The notes beneath the pieces are model-generated. The model was not told where the DNA came from, ran no database searches, and was given only the letters and a program-made list of their open reading frames with translations. From Clonostachys chloroleuca (lineage: Eukaryota > Ascomycota > Sordariomycetes > Hypocreales > Bionectriaceae), in NCBI GenBank assembly GCA_037952775.1, contig JBANAY010000004.1:13950001-14014000 (forward strand): DNA of 64,000 nt. Reading direction: 5' to 3'. The translations under genes were made by a program, and so were the position numbers. Shown here one piece after another: positions 53,778-64,000 of the stretch (position 1 is the first letter of the stretch; each line of letters starts with the position of its first letter).

Positions 53778-54140
53778 ATGGCCCCAAGAGCTGTGAGGCT
53801 AGCAGGAGCAAGCCTGACAATAGTTCTCCTGTCGATCCTTCTCTTGATCGAACTTCCTGCATTTCTATGCCAAAATATCCAGCAGCTTACCCAGCGCGAA
53901 GTAAACCAAGATACTAGCGAGGAAGGGCAGGACCCAGATGTTGAGGAAGGGTAGGACCCGGATGGTGAGGAAGGGCAGCAGGGCAGCCAAGAAGCAGAAC
54001 CGACAATACGTCCAGGCCTTTCTCGACGGACTAGACTGTCTCCTAGTACACAGAGGCCTAAAATCTACTTGTTAGACGTCTCCGAAGAGAGAAAAGCGTG
54101 TACATCGTTGTCAATGCTTGATCGAGACGTTGGATCATAG
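53778..54140 (+). pseudogene. Small signal-peptide ORF with in-frame TAG inside a 24-bp repeat
   Basis: From ATG 53778 the frame encodes a hydrophobic leader (LTIVLLSILLLIELPAFLC, residues 13-31) then an acidic, Gln-rich segment and a basic end, closing at TAG 54138-54140 (121 codons). One in-frame TAG at 53952-53954 interrupts it. The TAG lies in the second of 2.7 tandem 24-bp units (53919-53985) encoding EEGQDPDV; in the other units the same codon is CAG. A C-to-T change is therefore the simple explanation. The product is unknown; it could be secreted or a one-pass membrane protein. Confidence 0.5.
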
Positions 54141-55431
54141 GTAGGATCCCTTGGCCCGGATCGAGAATATATTCCAACAGAAAATGCTGACAAAGTCATA
54201 GATGCTCACGATAGAGCCAACACTGAGAGGCTTTCCTTCATCCGAAATTGATGTGTTGGATCGTATTGAACCATTTCGACCACAGTTGCACCAAACCATG
54301 TCGGAGGCCAAAAGAACGCAACCAAACAGCAACAAAATTCTTCTTAGATCAGACTTGAAAACGGAACGTACAATACTAGCACTAACCGTACCAAGCCAGC
54401 CTCTGGCTTCTGAGTCCTGCTAGAATGGCATCTGCACGTTGACCTAATCTTTGCCCCTCGACGTCTTCCCCGGTCGTCTGATCTCCATAGAGGGTTTATC
54501 CGGATGTGAATTTACGTGCATTATTCCTTTTACATATACATGACGGATCACATACAAGCCAGAGTTTTTTCTATCACAATCCAATTGTAGCCTTGGGATG
54601 AATTGAGGGGATGATCTATGATCGCCGTGACATCGGGAACGCAAAAATCATCTGCTCTACCTTCCTCTTGGACTCGATGAAAAAACATTGAATTCGTGGC
54701 CCCGATTGAAACTGCGATTGGTCCAATGCCTTTGACTCCAGGTCAATATTGACCTCTATAAACAGCTGGGCAGGCCAAACATGGACAGCTGATAACTTAT
54801 GGTTGTTGACTTTTGAGACTATTTTACATAAAAGGTCTTTCTCCAAAGAACGAGCCTCGGCACTGATCATCCGACAACCATACGCGGCATTGAATTTTTT
54901 TTTTAACTCTGTTGCTCTACGAAATGAGGCGACAGGAGCTAGCAGAAAATTTACATGAGAAATTTCTACCCGCGACCATCTCTTACCGTCTCATAGGAGG
55001 AAGTGAAAAATCATGATGTGCCGTACAAGACAGACCCTTCACTCGGGCTCAATATAACCTTCGCAAATCCAAAACCAACAGACTGGAGTACGGCGTGCCT
55101 GCATATCTATCCACCTCCCCTAATAGCTTGGTTATCTTGAAGATGTGTGCTATCGGGACTGAACTGTTGAAATATTTATAAAAATGGAAAGCCGTAAGCG
55201 GAAAGCTTTTGTATCAGAGGGCACGAGATTTCATTTGGCGATGATGTTATGGATCAAGTCCTTGAAAGAAACTTCCGAATACGCCCTGGATGGTGTGTAA
55301 TGCCCTTCCTTTCCTTTGCGTCCGACCTTGCCAGCGCGGAACCTCGCACCAACTGCCATTATTCACAGGAATTGTGTGGCTTCCAGCCTAGGGACTGTTG
55401 AGTACTTCAATATCTGACACCGATGCCTTGA
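54141..55431. other. Decayed region, no gene supported
   Basis: About 1.3 kb, AT-richer than the flanks, with short T and A runs (for example TTTTTTTTTAAC at about 54896-54907). Short frames on both strands show no conserved feature. Nothing else was seen. Confidence 0.4.
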
Positions 55432-55683
55432 TTGTTTAGAGTGCTATCGCGTTTCGGTGAGAAAATCCTGCTATACTGGCTCAGCCAATCAATCACATAT
55501 TTCGAAGTTTTGGTGATGACTATCTGCCCTATTGGTGTCCCGGCACTCATCATCAGTGCTATTTGTCTGGCAGGCAGCCAGACCGCGAGGAATGTCACTG
55601 GAAGGCCGGGGAAGAGCCGTCATGTGGTTGAGTCAGGCGTAGACGCCCGGCTCTATCTTGACAATGTTGACGACCGATACTAA
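55432..55683 (+). pseudogene. Remnant of the same fungal membrane-protein family (N-terminal part)
   Basis: The frame reads FRVLSRFGEKILLYWLSQSI, TYFEVLVMTICPIGVPALII, SAICLAGSQTARNVTGRPGK and VESGVDARLYLDN. This follows the opening of the family seen at 53.4 kb: L-x-RxGEK, QS-x-TY, a hydrophobic P-(L/I)-G helix, then a RAFIGR-like basic segment and an E-L-x-SST-like segment. It lies downstream of the C-terminal piece on the same strand, so the two come from different copies. It ends at a TAA and has no supported start. Confidence 0.5.
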
Positions 55684-58213
55684 TGGGCGGCTACAACTAT
55701 AGGCGACGAGATTAGGGCGTCTGTTGAAGAAGATGAGTCTACCGTGGGAGAAGCTGAGTCGACCATGGAACAAGCTGAGTTGTGCGGACAGAAACGAGGA
55801 AACTTGAAAACGATGCTGACAGTGCCGGCGATGCCGACCACACTGTACAAAGAGACATAGGCAGTCACCGGCAAGAAGAGCAATGACTCAAGAGGGCCAT
55901 GCGAAAGCACTCGGCTCTAAAGATAAGAGGAAAACTTGGGCCCATGGAGCTTTTCTCTCTACTTCATGGAGCTTTTCTCTCTACTTCAGAATACGAGTTG
56001 CACACGAAAGTATGGGACGATCTTTCGGCCCAGATCCAATTCTTCGTAAGGCTTATCTATCCTTCTCATCGGGTTTATCTACAACTGGGTAACGGACGAG
56101 ATCCAGAAATGAACTCTGTTCGCAGGCAAGTTTTGATCGGAGAGAAATCGATCCAACTCCGGATCATCACAGGATTGGATACTTCGACACTCAAGTCTAA
56201 GCACCTGAAGGTTGGATCTGTGGAGTCTACCAACAGACTCTCGTTATTAGGTGATGCTTGTAATACTATTCAAGAACCTCAGTCGATTGGACTGCTATCT
56301 ATGTGAAGAAAATCTCCTGTTTGTCATACGACAGACTCCTTATGCCAGGACGTCCACCGGTTAAGTTTCATGATTTCATCGACACTTATTACGAAGAACT
56401 TCAAAACATGACCATGGCACGAATGACTCACGACATTCTTGGGTATAGGGGAGAATTTCTTATCATAAGATGGAAACCGAAGCATCAAGAATCCGAGCCT
56501 GAGCCTGAGCAAATATCAACACGCCTTGTGGCGAATGTGACCCCGACCACGATTACTCTTGTGTGCTCGAAGAAGCTGGAACTGAATATTATTTTCTTGA
56601 CGTGGTAGAGCTCGTTTTTACGAAATACCCTTGTTGGCTATGCACGATGCCTGAATCAAGGAAGGCCGATGGATCTGCAAAGGCCGATTGACTGGGATAT
56701 TGGACTGTGCTATACTTATGGGAGTTGGCTTCGAATAGTAGTATTGTGTGTTCAGACGGTGGTATCTTATCACGGGCGTTTGAGTTTGACAACAATGCAC
56801 AGTCATCTCTCGTGACCATATCCTCAGGCGTTGGAGGTGTGTCTTCAGTCGCAGCCGATTGTGCTGCCAGACCACAGCCTCTAACTACTTTTGGGTAAAG
56901 ACGTCGTAATTCTTGCTCTTAGAAGTGGTTCCTAGCCATGATTGTGCAATGTAGTCATGGTCATGGTGCAACAGTCGTGGATCAAGACATACTTCTCGAC
57001 TGTGGAACTCGGAGCCCCTTTTTTGAAGAGAGAACTACGAAATCTCCGAATAATTGGACTCGAATGCTCGTGCGTTCCGGTATAGAGAAGGCTATTCAAA
57101 GCGACCACAATGGTCCTGCTGTTGCGGCCCTGGTTCAACTACAATACTTCGGAATCATGAGGAAGACGGCTGATGGTCTTGGGGTCGCCAGTCCTGCAAG
57201 TTACTCTGCGGCTCCTGCCGTTGGTCTCAACCAAATTGGGAGCTGGCCGTGAGGCTCTCACGACGAGTGAATTTAACATCACTCAAATGATGCTTGGCTA
57301 CGATCGAGAGCAAGGATAAGAACGTTTATGAAAATTCCACGGTCTTTTAAAGTTACTTTCTGCAAAGCCGGGCACATATTTTAACCTGACCATCGGAAAC
57401 TCCAGTCATCCGGAGTCGCCTCACCCTCTCATTCAAGACAACCTTATCATCGCTACGGCTGCAGCGTCAGCATGGATATATTTTTTTCTTCTCTCTCGTG
57501 CTCAACATCATCTTAAACCTCCTATTACCTCTTCCAGTCGATTTATGGTCGGAATACTGGGCGTGAGGGCTAGGCACTGTCGGCCAATCTATCCCGTGAA
57601 GATGTTGATGAAGCTGGACGAATGTGGCTGTCAAATGAAAGGGGTCAATGAGAAATCTCTGGACGAGAGCAACCTAGATTCTGGTGCCAATATATGCTGG
57701 CCCCTTTAGGTTGTGGCAGAACACAAAATAATATCCATTCCGATGACCCATTTTATTTTGGGTGGGAGAGTTGCCGCTCAGAACAATATGGTACTGGTAA
57801 AAGAATGTCACTGCATACTGGGCAAAAGGATCTTCATGACATGCAAAACTATCGATCCGGCCGGGTACATAATATAACAATGTTGGCTTCCTCCCGTCGT
57901 CGGGCGTCATCCCGGCGAAAACCAAGTAAAGTTTTCTGTGCGAAAGCTGCTGTCATTCACTCACATCACTCACTCCTGATAACGAACAGAGTCCAGCACC
58001 GCATATCCTCTAATCTGAGCCATACTCTATCATCTGACAGTAGTGATGGGACTAGTGATTGTGTTGAGATGTCGGGTCTGGCACTCTGTACTCAAACTCT
58101 CTCACATCAAACAGGACGATTTGAAGAATGCTGGTAGTGGAACACACCCTGGGCCGAGAGAAGAGTTTTTAGCCGCGTCTTTTCGCGGTTGAACAAAATA
58201 AGAGGGATCGACG
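55684..58213. other. Decayed region, no gene supported
   Basis: About 2.5 kb. Plus-strand stretches that look like former exons are 56303-56608 (starts KKISCLSYDRLLMPGRPPV), 56938-57252 (contains HNGPAVAALVQLQYFGIMRK) and 57694-58137. They have no family signal and no consistent splice joins. No RNA gene was seen. Confidence 0.35.
55944..55987 (+). repeat. Perfect 22-bp tandem duplication
   Basis: The unit ATGGAGCTTTTCTCTCTACTTC occurs twice in a row with no difference. Since the surrounding sequence is diverged, this is a recent slippage or repair event. Confidence 0.9.
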
Positions 58214-58606
58214 ATGAGTCAACAATGCCCTGAGTCGGCTTCTGCCATCGAGCCAGAAGATAATGCGGCCTTGAACTTGCTAGAATCATATGGGGCTCTT
58301 CGAACTCCAAATTTCGATGTAGTAACAAGTCGTATGTCTCGCGAACATTATCCGTCTATTCCCGCCCCTAGTACACATCCGCAACCCGCATGTCGCCCTA
58401 CAAACCTCTTCGTTTCGCCCCCGTTTAGTTGGGTTCCGCAAAGCCCAGGCATCGAAGCGATAAACCAGACTGCACTCGCTGAAAAAGAGCTGGTGTTGAA
58501 CAGCGCATTCGAGGCCTTTTCCATTGAGACAACATGGAGTCACATACCGGACATCAACGCCAACTTTGCCGTCTTCGCGATCCTCGAGCAGTTAATGAGA
58601 GCGTAA
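58214..58606 (+). CDS. Hypothetical protein or exon, 130 aa, unknown
   Basis: An ATG ORF of 130 codons, longer and cleaner than its neighbours. It starts MSQQCPESASAIEPEDNAAL and has a Pro-rich middle (SIPAPSTHPQPACRPT), then a helical Glu/Ala-rich end (QTALAEKELVLNSAFEAF, then FAVFAILEQLMRA). I recognise no domain. After its stop at 58604 the reading potential continues in other frames for about 250 bp, so it may be the first exon or a truncated piece of a larger former gene. It has no signal peptide. Confidence 0.3.
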   Translation: MSQQCPESASAIEPEDNAALNLLESYGALRTPNFDVVTSRMSREHYPSIPAPSTHPQPACRPTNLFVSPPFSWVPQSPGIEAINQTALAEKELVLNSAFEAFSIETTWSHIPDINANFAVFAILEQLMRA

Positions 58607-61339
58607 CCCGTACGGCTGGGCCAGCCGATCACAGACTCTTAGCCAGACCATCTCACTACGGGCTACTACAAAACCCGGTTTCGCGCGGTCATAGCCATCA
58701 ACAATCAAGACCAAGCCGGGGAGGATGCTACAAAATAAGAAACATCGCTTTGCTCTTCAGTGATCTGACGGAAACTGTGCTAACCTGGCTTCGCCTCAGG
58801 AGGATCGAATCCCTGTCCTTTCAAGATACATTACCTCTATGAACCTACACTCGAAGTCCCCTGCCTGCCAACACTCATTGTATGGCGGAGGTCTCCGGAA
58901 CTCGCTACAATCGATCAAGCCGTACGGCCTTCATCGATGCAGGTCTGACACGAACGTTCAACGCTTGCCGGCCCTCAGATTTCAAGTTTTCCTTTTTCTT
59001 TTCACACACCCTGGCAAACTTTGGATTTGGTTCCCAGACAGGAGACGGATATTTGGATTGCATCGGCGCCACCGATGTTCTATCCGTTGCTCTACTTGCC
59101 GACCACTGATGTTAAGACCTGTTGATTGCTCGGAAATATTGTGGTTTATGTTCCGGGTTGGTTATGTAAACGGGATCATCAAGTGCCGAAGATTTAATAG
59201 GCAGTTTCATATCGTTATCTCCAGGAACTGCCACAACATGAAGGCTACCAAAAGATTTTCGGATCCTGGCACAGCAGCGCTTATATCGACAATATATGCT
59301 AGGGTCCCAATAAATAGGAAGAACTGCGAACATATAAGAAGCCTAATTCGGAGACCTGGGAGAGTACAAGTAAAACGACAAACAGAAAAAAAACATGACC
59401 AGTCTCTTCCTTTCGAGTGCGAATGACGAAAGGAGGATGTGGGGAATGGTGAAGCTGTGCCAGTACGCCAATGGGCTCACCCAGGCATTGTCTTGCGCGG
59501 GACAAACCATCTGGACGGCACAGAAGGTGGCCTTGCAGGACGCGGCCTGAGTAATCGAGGAGACCCAGGCACGGCTCCTCAAGGTGACGATTCCATGGAT
59601 ACAAAAAGGCTAGCTCGGCCAAGGTCATGTGCCATCTAGCAAAATACCCAGGTCTCTACGATATGCTCTACCTGATCTTCAAAGGACTACGCTCAAAGGA
59701 TTGTTCATGGGGCCGTTCTGTTGATTGTGGAGCCGCAGCAGAGTCTATATGAGGCGCAACAACCCCGCCATATGACTGGAGGTCGCATATGAATAGAGAG
59801 CCGCGGATGCTTGGTCGATTTGACACAGCGCGGTGTTTGTTTCGAGGAGTCATCACACACAAATATCTGGCCCTACTACCACATGCAGTCGCATCTGGGA
59901 ACTTGGTTTCCTTGAGGGAGCGTCTGGTTGAAGCTGCCGAGGTCGCGGATAAATCAGACAGAATGCAAGAGTTTCATCGGCTCTCCTTGGGACCAAGACG
60001 ATGACATGCATGGGACCAATGTAGCCGAAATCACGACACGAGTTGCGCCTACTGCTGAAACCATCATCGGGAAAATATGTGGACGCAGGGATAATCTTGA
60101 CGGCATGGTAGAGAGACTTGCGGAGGTGAGTTTCCCATTAGCATCTAATTCTGGCAAGATCTAACATCAAGGTGCAGGCTATACATTGGGCTACGAACGA
60201 GAAGAAGGCCGATATTCGATGCCTATCGTGGGTATAGATCGGCTGATGTTCAGTTCACGAATTTATCCTGGGCACTTAAACGAGGCTTAGACTATGCTGG
60301 AAGCGAAAGTTCACTATTAAGCCATCTCAGCGGATACTTTCTCAGTTCCGCGACACTACTCTCCTAGACCGCAGGAAAAGAGAAGTGGTGTGATGGGGTG
60401 GAAAGCCCCAATACCAAGGACTTCTCGCATACAGAGGCAAAGAAGGACCATTCATCGCCAAGTTTGGTCCCCCTTATCTGACTGTCTTGGGTTCCTCCAC
60501 AGATTCAAAGCCAACTCTTCCTTACCAGCTGCGAAGACTAAGTGACCTCTAAGCCTATTGCTTCAAGGCTAAGCTAAGTACTCAGGTTGGTGCGGAGTAT
60601 CATCATGACGCGCAAGATTTATCTCTGGGGGCAGTCATTAGATCATATCTGGACATTGCAGAACAGACAGGAGGGGCAAGGCCAACTATCTGCAGAAGCA
60701 ATACGTGGCGGTGGACAATATGAGCCCCTTTTTTCCCAAAGGAATCAACCTTGAACATGGAACAATTGTTGCTTCATCTCCGAGGGACAAGGTTTCAAGT
60801 GGCTCGTGTGCCGCTATTCGTTTGATTCCTTGAAACGAACGTTGGGTTCCGAAGATAGAGCTGGCTTCACACGCCCTCAATGTCCGAAGCTCCCTCGAAT
60901 CTTCGTTCCCTGACACGAAGCTCATGTTTTGCACCGATATCTGACCACCGACAGGTATGATTGCTCGGTTGCTTCCATGCTTGTCCTAAGTCTCCCAAGA
61001 ACCCAAACCTCTGGTGAGCTTGGAGAAATGTAAGCCCGCCTGGATAAATTGTTTCTGCACAACATACCCCACGATGCTTTAATGTGTGGAACTCTAGCTA
61101 TGACGCACATGGCACTACGGTAATACTCGCGTTCGCGAGTAGGTTTGTTGTGTTAAGACGCATCAGCGGATCCCAAAAGAGGCTCTACTATCAGCCATAG
61201 GTCTCTCTCGGCTAGGTGACGCCAAGCTTGAGACTCACCTCACTGCTTAGAGAGGACCTATTGAATTTAAAGAATGCTGGTTCCATAAAATAAATCTCGG
61301 CTGTATACCGTCGAGATTCGAATATCTCCATATAAATTG
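58607..61339. other. Decayed region, no gene supported
   Basis: About 2.7 kb of short frames. The stretch 58839-59109 shows coding-like runs in two frames, one ending with a glycine- and phenylalanine-rich piece (FFFSHTLANFGFGSQTGDGY), and 60440-60540 reads AKFGPPYLTVLGSSTDSKPT. No family can be named, and no DKTGTLT or other core motif of the ATPase whose tail follows at 61.3 kb was found. No RNA gene was seen. Confidence 0.35.
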
Positions 61340-61640
61340 TTGTGTGGAATATTAGTGTTTCTTCGAGGATGCTCATCGCAACATCTTCTTCATCATAATC
61401 AATATCCTCATGGTTGGACTGCAAGTATGCAATATCTCTATTGGTTCTCATGCTTTCCGGATCTCAGAAGGTGGTCTTGATGCTACCCAGTGGGGCGTAT
61501 CTATTGTCACCGCTCTCATGTGCTTGCCACGGGCTGTTGTGGCTCGCTTCTTCCCCGATGAACTATATGCCAAGATTGCTCAATTTGTCGGAGCCTTGCT
61601 ACGGGAGCTGAATAGTCAAGAAATCGTCAGAGGGATGGAA
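61340..61640 (+). pseudogene. C-terminal fragment of a PMCA-type Ca2+-ATPase
   Basis: The plus strand reads FFEDAHRNIFFIIINILMVG, LQVCNISIGSHAF, then GGLDATQWGVSIVTALMCLP and RAVVARFFPDELYAKI. This is the order of the last transmembrane helices of fungal vacuolar P2B Ca2+ pumps (Pmc1-like): a helix in MVG-Q-V, an IFVGG-x-AF-like turn, QWG-x-SI, a helix and a (R/K)xxPDE loop. A more decayed piece just upstream (61270-61330) resembles the N-x-R-x-D-S-R linker. The frame runs to 61715 with non-matching sequence. The phosphorylation and nucleotide domains are absent, so it is a dead fragment. Confidence 0.65.
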
Positions 61641-62029
61641 TGTTTTATTGCACCATATGTTATTAGTGGTAAGGCAGTCATCGGTTACATGACACGCGTT
61701 GGCGCTGGTCGGTGATATGTGTGCAGGCACCCTATGCTGTGATGGTGTATTCTCCTCGCTCTGTCCAAAGGCGGTCGACGCCTCGATAGGTGGTGAGGCT
61801 GATCAATTTAATCTGAGAGCGAACGTACAAGAGGTACGTGTCAATGGCAGCAAGCTTGTTGCAACCGAAAACGACGACATTAGGTGGGATGAGCTATTCA
61901 GAGCATAAAGGCAAGCATTAGAGCCTTCTGTGAGCAGGGGCTTACGGTTGTCGGAGAGGAAATGGAGCCTTTGGACAACTCGCTTTAACTTCCTTCTGTT
62001 TCCTTCACTTCTCAGTTTGGATCCTCGAC
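61641..62029. other. Decayed region, unnamed short ORF
   Basis: About 390 bp. A plus frame at 61699-61908 reads GGEADQFNLRANVQEVRVNG and ends with TENDDIRWDELFRA before TAA; it looks like former coding sequence but has no family signal. Confidence 0.3.
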
Positions 62030-62134
62030 ATGGTTGGAGCCTCATCGACTGTGAGGTCTCTGGGAAAATTTGGCGAAGCTGAAGACATAGCGGAAAAACA
62101 CAAAGAGATACTCGAAGTTTTTATTCGGTGACAA
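62030..62134 (+). pseudogene. Single TPR-like unit (kinesin-light-chain type)
   Basis: Thirty-four codons from ATG 62030 to TGA read VRSLGKFGEAEDIAEKHKEI and then LEVFIR. LG-K-(F/Y)-x-EAE-x2 is the signature of the tetratricopeptides found in fungal NB-ARC/NACHT-TPR proteins. Only one unit is visible and flanking units are absent, so this is a fragment at most. Confidence 0.4.
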
Positions 62135-62883
62135 CAGCTATAAGACAACAACAGACACAGAAGAAATAACAGAAGTAAACCCAACCCAGGGATACTATAA
62201 TCAACCTGTTCCTCTTTATACTGATATTGTTAAGAAATGAGAGTATCAACTTAGGGAAGATCACTTAGACACTTTGATACAACAGCTTTATTAGCCCAGA
62301 GAATTCGATACCAAGCTTTTTACAGTGAAGCAAGAGAAATGGAGCTTCAATTGATTCATATACCCCCAGAAAGCATCGTTGGTCCATTGTATTGTTCTCT
62401 AAAATGAGGTAGTGATGGATGGGAGTACAAATCCGAGATATCACAGCCATTCGAAAATCTCTTGGATATGGATATCTTTCCAATTCCTTTGTCTCATTGT
62501 TGTTTCCGTTTCGACCTTACGTGTGGTTTGCCGGAGCACAATCGACGCACCAAGGAGGACTGGCTGCGCGGAATTTGTAAGCTAGGGACTGGTGATTTTG
62601 GATATTGGTGGTGATTATTATGAAGAGCTTTTAGCGAACTCCGGGAGATGAGGACTGATAACGCTGGCACCTCCTTGGTAACGTGGTTCGAACTTCCGAT
62701 TATATCAGGCTTGATACAAACCAAACTCGCCATGTATAACGATAAGCTTGCAATGATTCTGAATCGCGGCAACTTGCCTTTCTCGACGAGATAGAGTGTC
62801 ATCTAGTGCGTGGGGGCTTGAATTCTCCAACACTTTACGTCTTGTACAGAATTTTGGTGAACCAGCCTTGGTCGCCATCATTG
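62135..62883. other. Region without a supported gene
   Basis: About 750 bp, AT-richer (62140-62480), which may hold the promoter of the candidate gene that follows. Short minus-strand frames have no conserved features. Confidence 0.35.
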
Positions 62884-63632
62884 ATGTCGTGCTTGGCCTC
62901 TAGTCGCCGCGCGGCCTCCCGAGCGGAAACCAAGCCAGAACCAACTAACACAGTCATCCGGAATGGTATAAATATTTTCCTGAAGGACTGCAAGACGAGG
63001 CCAGAGATGATCAACCAACTTTCAGAATATCTGAAGTATCGGCCTCAGTGGGAAGAGCCAAGAGATCTTCTTCCAGTAGACGAACTGGAACAGAGACTGG
63101 GCCCGGCTGGGAAGTTCCAGACTTGGAAGCGTACAAAGCTCGTAGAGAAAGCCAAGAAAGCCAATCCAGATGATGATGAAGCACAGAAACAGGCCATGGG
63201 GTGGAATCTCAATCGCCTCGCCTACGCCGCTAGCACTAATCGAAGTGTGGAAATAGAGCCGAAGGACTCGAATCTAAGGCCCTATGCTTCTGCTGAAGTT
63301 ACTTTAACAGAGACAACCACTTTTGTGGTAGGAAGTCAGGTGAACGGAAAATGGCAAGGAAAAGATTCGTGCTTGATATCTGAAAACCAAGACCCTGAGT
63401 CCAAATGGTCTCTGGATTCAAATACCTGCTTGGATCTGTGGCAACAGAGTTTCTTACTAAGCAGAAAAACGAGGATTGCACGAGCATCTCGGGTAAGTTT
63501 CTCGCTTGTTACTCATCGATAGTATTTAAGAGCTCTGTGAGATCAATCACCTCCCTTTAGTTCATCATGCTGGCTGTCGACCTCCAGCCGATGGTGACGC
63601 CATTGGCCATCACAATTGCCTTCGCAGTTTAA
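62884..63632 (+). CDS. Candidate two-exon gene of unknown function (226 aa)
   Basis: I do not recognise this protein. Exon 1 runs from ATG 62884 to 63492 and exon 2 from 63561 to TAA 63632; the 68-nt intron (GTAAGT...CCCTTTAG) joins in phase as RASR-FIMLAVDL. The upstream frame begins only with GTG at 62806. The protein is charged and helical in the middle (ELEQRLGPAGKFQTWKRTKL, EKAKKANPDDDEAQKQAMGW), then has a Thr-rich beta-like part (TLTETTTFVVGSQVNGKW) and a hydrophobic end (MVTPLAITIAFAV). It lacks in-frame stops over 600 bp, unlike the surroundings. The intron lacks a good CTAAC branch site, so the join is uncertain. Confidence 0.4.
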
Positions 63633-64000
63633 TAGATAGACAGGATTGGTTCTCACCGGTAGAGGGGGGCACTAGGAGGAGGTTGCTAATAATTTGTCCG
63701 GAGAAACGGTGCCAATCATGCGCAACTCATTCCACGCATCAAAAGAACAGTCCGTGAAGTTCTCTCTGAGTTGGTTCTCAAGCCGTTCTCTTGGGCGGTT
63801 CCGTGGAAGGAGTAAGTGTCATCATTCATCTCAACCACCGAGCTACTTCAGTCATCACATTCGACTCGTGGGCTGGCGGAGCAAGAACACAACTGTGATC
63901 ACTTTTCCAAGCTATTGGAATATCAAACTAACGTTGAGTGTCTTTAAAATTGGCCCAGATCACGAATGCAGCCAACTTCCTCATGAGCGAATTCCATTGC
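63633..64000. other. End of window, no gene seen
   Basis: These 368 bp have stops in every frame at short intervals and no recognisable motif. Confidence 0.4.

Noticed and set aside
1..64000. CRISPR array, telomere repeat or rRNA gene
   Set aside because: No regularly spaced short repeat with unique spacers, no TTAGGG run and no 5S/18S/28S-like sequence was seen.

Overview
The window is nuclear DNA of a filamentous ascomycete (Pezizomycotina, most likely a Sordariomycete; no species is claimed). The evidence is short introns (49-135 nt) with GT...AG ends and CTAAC/CTGAC-like branch points, genes on both strands, and proteins of clearly fungal type. The DNA falls into two very different parts.

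Positions 1 to about 35,200 form an ordinary gene-dense block of housekeeping genes. In order they are: a SIRT4-type sirtuin (+), a DUF5321-like mitochondrial membrane protein (-), separase (+), Kri1 (-), a Rab5/Ypt5 GTPase (+), an RBBP6-type RING protein with RGG and RS tails (+), an EthD-domain protein (+), the Pik1 phosphatidylinositol 4-kinase (-), NC2alpha/Bur6 (-), an arylacetamide-deacetylase-like alpha/beta hydrolase (-), a DUF3605 protein (+), an SND2/TMEM208 protein (-), and the APC/C subunit Cdc27/APC3 (+). Exon borders were rebuilt by hand from splice signals and reading phase. Two of these genes (sirtuin and Kri1) are each broken by an apparent loss of one C in a five-C run. That pattern looks more like consensus error than biology.

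From about 35,200 to 64,000 no intact conserved gene is recognisable. This part starts with a tandem array of about 167 bp units, a triplicated TATA-box segment and a 133 bp duplication that carries intron signals. It continues with decayed fragments: a protein kinase, a pair of inverted REIETERVG-encoding segments, two diverged copies of a segment resembling the DUF7924 region, the end of a Ty1/copia polyprotein, pieces of a large fungal membrane protein, a small signal-peptide ORF stopped by TAG, the last helices of a Ca2+-ATPase, and a TPR unit. Three less decayed ORFs (43.1, 58.2 and 62.9 kb) may still be genes. Where copies can be compared the differences are mainly C/T and G/A, which fits repeat-induced point mutation or simple decay. 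This second part reads as a fast-evolving accessory or subtelomere-like compartment.

Functional links are limited. Separase and Cdc27 act in the same metaphase-to-anaphase step, and Rab5 and Pik1 both serve membrane traffic, but nothing in the sequence shows that their closeness matters. No tRNA, rRNA, CRISPR array or telomere repeat was seen.
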